From positions 1 through 64,000 of the forward strand of contig NZ_JAATNG010000004.1 of the NCBI RefSeq assembly GCF_013184805.1: 64,000 nt of DNA, in the 5' to 3' direction. The position numbers and the translations under genes were made by a program. Under the pieces are notes generated by a model, which did no database searches, had not been told where the DNA came from, and saw nothing but the letters and a program-made list of their open reading frames with translations. Positions 1-7,136 of the stretch are shown here, one piece after another; position 1 is the first letter of the stretch, and each line of letters begins with the position of its first letter. The DNA is from Pseudoruegeria sp. HB172150 (GTDB lineage Bacteria; Pseudomonadota; Alphaproteobacteria; Rhodobacterales; Rhodobacteraceae).

Positions 1-403
1 GCTGTTCAAGGCGATCGGCGACAGCGGCGGGGTCTGCTCGATCAACATGGTCGGCGGCTTCGTCGATCCCTCGAACCCGGATATCGTGACGACCGACATC
101 CTGTTCGAGCACATCGACCACATCGTCAGCCTGGTCGGTGTCGACCATGTCGGCTTCGGCTCTGACTGGATCCCGGACATCACGCAGACGGCCGTTTCGG
201 GCATGAGCCCACTGGGCGACCTGCTGTTCCCCGATGGCGGCGTTCTGCGGGCGATGTCGGCCAAGGGCGTGCCAACGCCAGCGCCCTACCAGATCGTTGC
301 CGCGCTGGTCGACAAGCTACTCGAGAACGGCTGGTCCGACGCGGATTGCGGCAAGTTCCTGGGCGGTAACCTCTATCGCGTGGCATCCGAGGTCTGGACA
401 TGA
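1..403 (+). CDS. Membrane dipeptidase (peptidase M19), C-terminal part
   Basis: This is the last 133 residues of a gene that begins upstream of the window; the reading frame is open from base 2 and stops at 401-403. The segment HVGFGSDW at about residues 43-50 of the fragment matches the zinc-dependent renal-dipeptidase family, where HVGxGSD carries metal-binding residues. The closing part (QIVAALVDKLLENGWSDAD, then GGNLYRV) is the typical M19 ending in which a kept Gly-Asn-Leu precedes the final helix. M19 enzymes hydrolyse dipeptides. It is a host gene that ends just before the mobile region, so it may mark the left chromosomal flank of the prophage. Confidence 0.85.
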   Translation, partial: LFKAIGDSGGVCSINMVGGFVDPSNPDIVTTDILFEHIDHIVSLVGVDHVGFGSDWIPDITQTAVSGMSPLGDLLFPDGGVLRAMSAKGVPTPAPYQIVAALVDKLLENGWSDADCGKFLGGNLYRVASEVWT

Positions 404-884
404 TCCCGACGTATCAGGCGGTTGCTCAGTAAGTATAGGGTGGGCAACGCCCCCAGCCGGAAGGTTGAGACAGTGGCGAAAGCAGAGAAAGTTCTGCGAC
501 CAATCGTTTGAGCTGGTGCCTTGAAAACCGCATTCACCAAACGGCGTTTGGCGATTTTGCGTGCATCATTGTCCTTGTGGACCACGATAGCAGACCTTCG
601 CCGCGCGTAGGGTGAAGTCTGCTAAGGGCCGTATCCGGACGTAGCTTTAATGGGCGGAAAGTGTGAATTCGCCGCTTCGCAGCATGAATCTTCGCGGAGC
701 TTCGAAGCAGACATTGCTGGGCGTCAAGTACGACATAGAATTCACATGTCTGGCGCTGCCGTACTTCACGCTCTAGAGTTTAGGTCTCCAAAAATTCTCA
801 ACCGCACACTTTGGCGTTCGCGTCGAGTGTGATCGAGCGTATAAGCCACGCGAACAGTATTCGGTAGCGTTGGCGGGAGCTAAG
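404..884. other. Intergenic region, possible left junction of the mobile segment
   Basis: No convincing gene lies here. A short GGGC-AAC-GCCC hairpin at 442-452 may end the dipeptidase transcript. A 15-base inverted repeat (CCAAAC-GGC-GTTTGG) lies at 537-551 and is followed by CGATTTT, a string also present in inverted form in the repeats at the right end of the prophage (39434-39486). Base composition drifts toward AT from about 640 into the next gene. The phage left end could lie here, but I found no 5-bp target duplication that pairs with the right end. Confidence 0.4.
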
Positions 885-3800
885 ATGAGATGGATTTCAG
901 CACTTGAGCTTGAACGTTGGGCTCGAACCAAAAATTCTGAGGTTGACCTTCCAGGAGTGGTTTCAGATCTGATACGTGCTTCTGTAAACGATATTTCGGA
1001 CATACGCTTTCCAAGTGGGGACAAAGGGCAGGTCCGAGGATTTGACGGAGTATTGGTTTGCCAGACGGGTAAGGGCATCGTTCCTAAAGGAAAATCGATA
1101 TGGGAATTCGGCACAAACCAAGACTACAAAACAAAAGCAAGTGGTGATTTTGAAAAACGATCTTGCGAAGTGCCCCCAGAGGTCCAGCGTGAAACCACTT
1201 ATGTCTTTGTTTCTCCATGGACCTGGGACAGCAGCAAAAAAGACAACAAGCTTGAAGACTTCGTGGATGCACAAAAGGCAGCCCACGACTGGTTGGATGT
1301 AATCTACATAGACGGAAGCAAGCTTCAAACTTGGTTTGAGAGTTGTCCTGCGGTTGCTGCTTGGCACGCCCGGAATACGATGCAACTTGCGCCGAAGGTT
1401 GGCGTTCGATGCATTGATGAGTTTTGGGAGGATTTTGTTGGTAGATACGACCCAAAGCTTGTTGAAAGCGTATTGCTGGCTGGTCGCAAAGCGAATGCTG
1501 AAAGTCTAGTAGAGAAGTTGATGGGTAGACCTGGGCCGATTAAGTTATCTGCGGATTCTGTTGATGAAGTTGTGGCATTCGCCATAGCAGCTATTAGGGC
1601 GGCGAAGCCCGAAGTGAGACTTTTCTTGGAATCTCGAGCGATCGTGGTTGAAACTTTTGCAGCTGGTAGAGACCTCATTGCCAAAGATAACCTTATTTTT
1701 CTGCTGAATGGTGAGACCACAAAATCACCTGGTCAGTTTTATAGTGTTGCTCCCACGCTGGTCCCTTTAGGCCGGCGCCAAAAGAGTGGCCAATCTGAAA
1801 CATTGAATCGCCCGACGGGCTATGATCTGGGGAAAGCTCTGGAAGAGCTTGGTATGTCTGAACCAGAAGCCAGGACACTTGCTCGAGGCTGTGGGCGAAG
1901 CCTTTCTGCCCTACAGAGAGTGAGACCTAGCGGGAGTTACAATGAACCCGATTGGTTTTCTGATCCAGAAATTTTCCCGGCAATATTGGCAGGAGCGTGG
2001 GACGGGAGCAATGATGCTGACATTGAAATAATTCGCAAGCTCACGGGAAATGCTGATTACGATAAGCTAACTGAACGCCTACGAGCTCTGTCGCGAGAAG
2101 ATGATCCTCCGTTTGTTTTGACAGGAGGCATTTGGACGGTAAATGCTCCTATCGACGCCTTCATTCACACCGCTGGGAAAATGGCACCGAAGTCATTTGA
2201 ACTGCTCGAAGCATCGCTTGTTTCGGCCTTCTCTTCCGTAAAGCAAAAATCGCAAGAAGAGGATCCTATTTTTGGGAACACCGCGAAGTACCAGTCGCCA
2301 CACAGCGATTGGCTTCGAGAGGGATTATCCAACACTCTCCTCATGATTTCAGTTCTAGGCAAGCAGGCTGGCGTTGAGATTGGTGTCGACAGTGGCAAGG
2401 CCTTCGTTGATGGAATTGTTTCTCGGTTGCCAGGCCTCAAAGGCAACTTCGAGCTTCTCGCCTGCATGAGAGATGAACTGCCGTTGCTAGCGGAGGCATC
2501 CCCAGGCCCTTTTCTCCAAGCCCTCGAGCAATTGCTGGAGGGCGACGCTGACTCGCTTCGCGCCTTACTAACTGAGGACGAAGGAGTGTTTTCGCCAACG
2601 GCATATCATACTGGACTACTCTGGGCCTTGGAGGCCTTGGTGTGGGGACAAGAAACGTTTGCGCGGTCAATTCTCATTCTTGCGCGGCTTGTCGAAATCG
2701 ACCCTGGCGGTGGTCTAGTAAATCGACCAATCAACAGCTTAAAGGAGATTTTTCTTCCTTGGTTTCCCAACACATGTGCGACAGTCGAACAGAGAAATTC
2801 AATGTTGACCTATCTGGCAAAGAAGACGCCTGATGTTGCTTGGTCATTGCTCATTGACTTACTCCCAGATCGAATAACTAGTTCAAGCGGAACTCAGCGC
2901 CCACAGCTGCGGGACGCCGGAGAAAATGGGCGGGATAGACTTACACAGAAAGAGTATCTGGATGCTGTCTTAAAAGTCATTGAGTTGGTCATCGAGCTGG
3001 CAGGAAACGAACCATCCCGTTGGATCGAAATAATGCATGATATCACGGCGTTTCCCGAGAAAGAAATGACCCATGCTGTCGCCCGCCTAAGATCGACGTT
3101 TGAGACTCTTTCTGAAGCTGACCGGTTCCCGGTATGGGCGGCCTTGAGAGATCGCATCAACGATCATAGACGCTTCCCAGATGCACCTTGGACGTTGAGT
3201 GAAGAAAAGTTGGCTCCCTTCGATGCACTGATTAAAGATTTCGAACCGGAAAGCCCTGTTTCCAGCATAATTTGGATGTTCGATTCTTGGGACTTTCCAA
3301 CTGAAGATGACAAGAGCATCGAAGATGTCCGGACCGAGGCAGTCAAAGGATTACTGGATAAGTCTGGGGTGGACGCTTTGGTTGAGCTGGGACACACAGC
3401 AAAGCAACCCTACCATGTGGTAGAAGCCATCGAGCAATCTAAACTTGACTTCTCGCTTTTGGCCAAGGTTCTAGAGAAGTCTGTTGAAAACCCAAATGCT
3501 ATGCAGTTTTCGGTTGGCATCTCTGGCCTACTGCGTTCTGTCGGCGGGGCTGCGAAATCAGAAACTTGGTTTGAGTCATTCAATGAGCGTCTAGAACTTG
3601 ACGACCTTACAGCCGCCAAGCTCTTGCTATCTTGGCCGATGACGACCAGAACTTGGTTTCTCGCTAAGCGACTAGGAACGGCAGTCTTCGAGGGTTATTG
3701 GTCCTTTTGCAATGGTTATAGCTTGCGAGGGCGAGGAGACGGCCGATCATTTTTTAGAGGCTTACTGAACTTATTGAACGCTCGCCGTGGGTCTGCATTT

Positions 3801-4628
3801 CTGGAAGCTACCAACAAGAACTTGGGAGATGTTCCGACTCGCTTAATTTTGAGGGCCTTGGAGGTTCTCAATGCCGAACTGCGAGACGACAAAACTAGCG
3901 CTGACACGATGGTATCTTATTACCTAGAAAAGGTTTTTGCCGAACTGGATCTCCGCGAAGATATAGAGGCACAAGCGATAGTTGGGCAAGAATTGGCTTT
4001 CTTCCCAATCTTAGACAAGAAGAAGAGAAAATTGGTGTTGTTTGATACAATGGCCACGGATCCAGAGTTGTTCAACCAAGCCATTCAACTTGTGTTTAAG
4101 TCGTCGAAGGAGACAGAAAATGCTCAATCGACAACTGATGGCAAATCTTCCGGAAGACTAGCCTATTCTGTCTTGTCGGGTTTTAGGAAATTGCCGGGAC
4201 ACACGGAACAAGACGTTGATGCAGAAAAACTGTCCCTATGGGTTGATGCAGCTCGAAGACTGGGAGAAGAGTCGGGCCATTCAGTTATTACCGACATTTA
4301 TGTTGGGCATCTCTTCGCCCATGCACCCGTGGATGAGGACGGTGGGTGGCCGCATCGTGTTGTACGCGACGAAATCGAACGTATAGGCTCTGACGATCTT
4401 CAGCGTGGCATTTATACCGAACGTCGGAACATGCGAGGTGTGACAACTCGGGGAGTCTACGACGGTGGCGATCAAGAAAGAGAACTTTCCGCAAAATATG
4501 AATTTTGGCAATCTAAGGCATCGTTGTGGCCTAGGACTTCGGCTTTGCTGGGCGCACTAGCTGAAAGCTGGAAAAGAGACGCAGAGGACCAGGACGTTGA
4601 TGCGGAGCAGCGAAAACTCAAAAGCTAG
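885..4628 (+). CDS. Large uncharacterised protein with nuclease-like N-terminus (possible defence protein)
   Basis: This encodes 1247 residues of no family I can name. I chose ATG 885 because GGGAG precedes it by five bases; a TTG at 870 is in frame. Residues about 40-92 (RFPSGD, GFDG with D54, WEFG with E74, then K82 and K84 before DFEKR) resemble the D...E...K spacing of restriction-type nucleases, followed by YVFVSPWTW and a W-rich segment near 120-160. I see no Walker A motif. The middle and C-terminal parts are long, mostly helical and lack clear repeats; the end has a GGW-PHRVVRDE stretch and an RGV-TTRGVYDGG motif near 1165-1205. Codon use is clearly more AT-rich than in either flank, which suggests transfer. 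It is a lone gene converging on the phage repressor. A phage-defence role is inference from architecture and context only. Confidence 0.7.
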   Translation: MRWISALELERWARTKNSEVDLPGVVSDLIRASVNDISDIRFPSGDKGQVRGFDGVLVCQTGKGIVPKGKSIWEFGTNQDYKTKASGDFEKRSCEVPPEVQRETTYVFVSPWTWDSSKKDNKLEDFVDAQKAAHDWLDVIYIDGSKLQTWFESCPAVAAWHARNTMQLAPKVGVRCIDEFWEDFVGRYDPKLVESVLLAGRKANAESLVEKLMGRPGPIKLSADSVDEVVAFAIAAIRAAKPEVRLFLESRAIVVETFAAGRDLIAKDNLIFLLNGETTKSPGQFYSVAPTLVPLGRRQKSGQSETLNRPTGYDLGKALEELGMSEPEARTLARGCGRSLSALQRVRPSGSYNEPDWFSDPEIFPAILAGAWDGSNDADIEIIRKLTGNADYDKLTERLRALSREDDPPFVLTGGIWTVNAPIDAFIHTAGKMAPKSFELLEASLVSAFSSVKQKSQEEDPIFGNTAKYQSPHSDWLREGLSNTLLMISVLGKQAGVEIGVDSGKAFVDGIVSRLPGLKGNFELLACMRDELPLLAEASPGPFLQALEQLLEGDADSLRALLTEDEGVFSPTAYHTGLLWALEALVWGQETFARSILILARLVEIDPGGGLVNRPINSLKEIFLPWFPNTCATVEQRNSMLTYLAKKTPDVAWSLLIDLLPDRITSSSGTQRPQLRDAGENGRDRLTQKEYLDAVLKVIELVIELAGNEPSRWIEIMHDITAFPEKEMTHAVARLRSTFETLSEADRFPVWAALRDRINDHRRFPDAPWTLSEEKLAPFDALIKDFEPESPVSSIIWMFDSWDFPTEDDKSIEDVRTEAVKGLLDKSGVDALVELGHTAKQPYHVVEAIEQSKLDFSLLAKVLEKSVENPNAMQFSVGISGLLRSVGGAAKSETWFESFNERLELDDLTAAKLLLSWPMTTRTWFLAKRLGTAVFEGYWSFCNGYSLRGRGDGRSFFRGLLNLLNARRGSAFLEATNKNLGDVPTRLILRALEVLNAELRDDKTSADTMVSYYLEKVFAELDLREDIEAQAIVGQELAFFPILDKKKRKLVLFDTMATDPELFNQAIQLVFKSSKETENAQSTTDGKSSGRLAYSVLSGFRKLPGHTEQDVDAEKLSLWVDAARRLGEESGHSVITDIYVGHLFAHAPVDEDGGWPHRVVRDEIERIGSDDLQRGIYTERRNMRGVTTRGVYDGGDQERELSAKYEFWQSKASLWPRTSALLGALAESWKRDAEDQDVDAEQRKLKS

Positions 4629-4702
4629 AGGCTTGGCGGCTGGGCGTCTGGCTCCAATGACCGCTCTTGTGACGCTGCATCGCAGCGCTTACTTACGTTG
4701 GC

Positions 4703-4722
4703 AACGGCAGGTTAGGGCCGTT
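4703..4722 (+). terminator. Possible hairpin after the large gene
   Basis: A perfect six-base stem (AACGGC/GCCGTT) with an eight-base loop lies 75 bases past the stop of the large gene. There is no T-tract, so termination is only a possibility. A second small stem (TCGCT-CGAA-AGCGA, 4758-4771) lies between it and the end of the convergent repressor gene. Confidence 0.25.
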
Positions 4723-4801
4723 AGTCAGCTTTGGCGACCGCCCATTTCTCGGGTCATTCGCTCGAAAGCGATGAGGTTCTGGTAGCCGAGCGCCGACTCG
4801 A

Positions 4802-5491
4802 CTAACTGGGCTCGAGCGTTCCAATCCAAACAACTCGCCCGAGGATGTTCAACTGCTCGCGGCTTGCCCTAAGTAAAACGCGTGGCTGGTCACCGGGACG
4901 GTCAGGCATCACGACGAGTGGGCCGCCTTCGTCCCAGAACAATGTCCCCGCTACAATTTTTTCATCTTCCACCCAGCACCAACGCGCCGGCCCTCCGAGT
5001 TTATTTGCGGCGGAATCGACAAGTGCCACGGTCCGGTTCTCCTCTTCCCCAAGGTCCTCGCAGAGACCTGCAAGCCGAAGACCCCGGGGATCGATACCCA
5101 GACTGATGAGCCAGTCGATGCTAAATGCTAACGGCGGCTTGCCCGCCTTCGTATTTTGCTGATGCCAGGGGACCGGCAGATAGCCATCCATCAAACTCGA
5201 TGTGACTTCAGGTACAGACGTAGGTGAGTTCATCTGGTCCACCAGATCGGCAATGAACCCTTGCGTTGATCTTTCGCTGGTATCTGCGGCGCCCCAACTC
5301 AGCTCATGGCCTGTCGCACTAATCAGCTCTTGCAACTTCGACAACTGAGGATCGCGCCCGTCTAACACACTCCTGATCGCACCAATGCCGACGCCTAGAT
5401 TTCGGGCATATCCGCGTAATCCGTGGGTTCTTACCCCGTCGGAAATCAGTGCTCTCAATGCGTCGATATCGAATCGTGTCACGGATCGCAC
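4802..5491 (-). CDS. Phage repressor, HTH plus S24/LexA-like C-terminal domain
   Basis: The protein has 229 residues and begins at a GTG. Residues about 10-60 form an XRE-like helix-turn-helix (GYARNLGVGIGAIRSVL). The C-terminal half ends with ILGRVVWIG, the usual last strand of S24/LexA/CI repressor domains. Where autocleaving relatives have GDSM with the nucleophilic Ser, this protein has GLCEDLG, and I see no clear catalytic Lys, so it may not self-cleave in the SOS response. Its place, leftward and back-to-back with the early operon across a long palindrome, matches the immunity repressor (c) of Mu-like phages. Confidence 0.8.
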   Translation of the reverse strand: MRSVTRFDIDALRALISDGVRTHGLRGYARNLGVGIGAIRSVLDGRDPQLSKLQELISATGHELSWGAADTSERSTQGFIADLVDQMNSPTSVPEVTSSLMDGYLPVPWHQQNTKAGKPPLAFSIDWLISLGIDPRGLRLAGLCEDLGEEENRTVALVDSAANKLGGPARWCWVEDEKIVAGTLFWDEGGPLVVMPDRPGDQPRVLLRASREQLNILGRVVWIGTLEPS

Positions 5492-5519
5492 AAATCATGA
5501 ATCTGCATGCTTGACTAGA

Positions 5520-5556
5520 TGTGCTGTATATTACACAGTGTGCAAAATACAGCACA
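5520..5556. promoter_or_regulatory. Candidate operator between repressor and early operon
   Basis: This is a 37-base palindrome centred on G5538. The outer arms TGTGCTGTAT (5520-5529) and ATACAGCACA (5547-5556) are perfect, the core CACAGTGTG (5534-5542) is also symmetric, and 16 of 18 base pairs match overall. It lies in the short gap between the divergent repressor start and the first rightward gene, where the lysis-lysogeny switch of Mu-like phages is controlled. Which protein binds it (repressor, the 5565 product, or both) cannot be told from sequence. Confidence 0.7.
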
Positions 5557-5564
5557 CCAACGGG

Positions 5565-5843
5565 ATGCGCATGCCGAAATCAACCCAAGACCCTGCCCTC
5601 AAGCCCCTTGAGAGTTTGACGCGTCGCCTGGCAAAGGCGACGGGGCGGAGCGAGCGAACTGTGGTCCGGTGGTCGACAGGCAGCGGTGATACGCTGGACC
5701 GCCTTCGGCGTGGTCACACGATAACGACCGCGCGCGTACTCCAGATCATCATCTGGTTCTCGGAAAACTGGCCCGTAGAAGCGGATTGGCCAGATTTCGT
5801 CGAGCGCCCCGCGCTTCCCGATACGCAGGACGCCTCTCGATGA
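5565..5843 (+). CDS. Early DNA-binding regulator (Ner/Cro-like position)
   Basis: The protein has 92 residues starting at ATG 5565 (5571 also possible); the frame is open further upstream but that would run through the operator palindrome. Residues about 14-35 (LTRRLAKATGRSERTVVRWSTG) fit a helix-turn-helix. It is the first rightward gene next to the repressor, which in Mu is occupied by ner, the negative regulator of early transcription; homology to Ner itself is not evident. The stop overlaps the next start (ATGA). Confidence 0.6.
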   Translation: MRMPKSTQDPALKPLESLTRRLAKATGRSERTVVRWSTGSGDTLDRLRRGHTITTARVLQIIIWFSENWPVEADWPDFVERPALPDTQDASR

Positions 5844-6079
5844 CACTAGACCAATTCGAGCGCCAAATCCTGGCGATTGAGCCTTCCCAACGCTTGAACT
5901 TGGCCTGCGCCCTACTGCTCAGTTTCGCCGATCCACGCGAGAGCAGCTTCCTGTCGAGGTTGTTGGCGCGGTGGATCGCCTTCCAGATTGGCGTGCTCCA
6001 TCGCGCCGGGGACGCTAGGCCGCATCGTGCCCGCCACCTCTACCCGGCGCGCCTCGGTGCAGCCTGGATCAAAGCCTGA
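5840..6079 (+). CDS. Small hypothetical phage protein
   Basis: 79 residues, start ATG 5840 overlapping the previous stop. There is a mostly helical, moderately hydrophobic stretch (LACALLLSFAD) near residues 21-31 and a basic C-terminal third. I do not recognise a family. It is part of the early operon. Confidence 0.5.
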   Translation: MTLDQFERQILAIEPSQRLNLACALLLSFADPRESSFLSRLLARWIAFQIGVLHRAGDARPHRARHLYPARLGAAWIKA

Positions 6080-6082
6080 CAG

Positions 6083-6313
6083 ATGCACGCCGCGCCTCTC
6101 ACCTCACCGCGCCTTCAGAGGGTGCTGGCGGTCCTGAAGGACGGTCGGCGCCACACGACAAGGGCGATCGTTCGGAAGGCGTCCGTCTGCGCCGTGAACG
6201 CTTGCGTAGCCGAGCTGCGCGCGCATGGCGCGGAGATCAACTGTTTCAGGGAACGCGTCGGCGACGATTGGCGCTGGTTCTACCAGATGAAGAGAGCGCC
6301 CCAGGATGCGTGA
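6083..6313 (+). CDS. Small winged-helix-like phage protein
   Basis: 76 residues. The layout PRLQRVLAVLKDGRRHTTRAI followed by a recognition-like helix (AVNACVAELRAHG) and a short basic wing (INCFRERVGDDWRWFY) resembles small winged-helix modules common in phage early regions. Three bases separate it from the gene before, and its end overlaps the ParB-like gene by eight bases. It is probably a DNA-binding accessory of the early operon; this is inference from fold-like pattern only. Confidence 0.5.
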   Translation: MHAAPLTSPRLQRVLAVLKDGRRHTTRAIVRKASVCAVNACVAELRAHGAEINCFRERVGDDWRWFYQMKRAPQDA

Positions 6314-7136
6314 CGCGAAGCTTATCGAGCTCCCCCCGATTGACGTCAAGGTTCGCAAGGACCGGGTGACCCCGCTGAACGATCAGGCCGTGGCCGTAAT
6401 CCGACAGTCGGTGGCCGAGACAGGAGAAATCCGCGACCCGATCCACGTCAGGGAGATGCGCAACGGCTACGAGTTGATCGACGGTCGGCACCGGCTTGAG
6501 GTCGCGCGCATCCTCGAACTTCCAACCGTCACCGCGAGGGTATGGCAGTGCACGCTGGAAGAGGCGAGGCTGATGGAAGCGGACGCCAACGTCACTTTCA
6601 CGCACATGTCGCCAATCGATCTGGCGGTAAGCCTCGCTGGACGCAAATCGGCCTACGAAAGGCTACATCCAGAGACCCGCGCCGGTGCCGCATCGACCCA
6701 GGCGAGGATGCACAAACGGACAGAAATGTCCTTTTGTAACTTCGTGGCGGAGATAATTGGCGTCACGCCTCGACAGATCCGGCGAGTGATTGCCGCCGGC
6801 GAGGCGTTGCGCGCCGACGATGTGTTGAACCTGCGTGCCGCGCCCGGACGGGTCGCCATGAACGACCTGTACCAGATCGCCAAGATCGGCGACGAGGCAG
6901 AGCACCGCTTTGTGATCGACGCCATCACAGCGGGTCGGGACAGGAATGCCGCTGCCGCGCGCCGCCGTTTCAAGACCGGACAGTTGGGCATTGAACCGCC
7001 CGTTAAGACGGCCGTTGACAAGGCACATGACCGGCTTCTGGACGCGTGGACCCGTGCCAGTGCGACGGCACGCCAGCGTTTCGTCAGGGACTGCCGCGCC
7101 GAACTCGAGGACGTCCTCGCCGAGGTGCCCGAGTGA
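6306..7136 (+). CDS. ParB/Srx-domain protein of the transposition operon
   Basis: 276 residues. Residues about 5-80 carry a ParB N-terminal (ParB/Srx) domain: IELPPIDVKVRKDRVTPLND, then GEIRDPIHVREM and the signature DGRHRLEVARI. The central part (residues 110-200) is helical and contains TPRQIRRVIAAGE, a likely HTH. Its 3' end overlaps the transposase start (GTGA). ParB-domain proteins with CTP- or DNA-binding activity often precede the transposase gene in Mu-like phages of alphaproteobacteria, where their role is undefined; plasmid-style partition is not implied. Confidence 0.75.
   Translation: MRDAKLIELPPIDVKVRKDRVTPLNDQAVAVIRQSVAETGEIRDPIHVREMRNGYELIDGRHRLEVARILELPTVTARVWQCTLEEARLMEADANVTFTHMSPIDLAVSLAGRKSAYERLHPETRAGAASTQARMHKRTEMSFCNFVAEIIGVTPRQIRRVIAAGEALRADDVLNLRAAPGRVAMNDLYQIAKIGDEAEHRFVIDAITAGRDRNAAAARRRFKTGQLGIEPPVKTAVDKAHDRLLDAWTRASATARQRFVRDCRAELEDVLAEVPE

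Noticed and set aside
537-551. CCAAAC-GGC-GTTTGG inverted repeat as the phage left end
   Set aside because: Only the adjacent CGATTTT resembles the right-end repeats and no target duplication pairs with it, so it is not called as attL.
650-832. 60-codon plus-strand frame before the large gene
   Set aside because: No ribosome site, composition of non-coding DNA, and no recognisable pattern.
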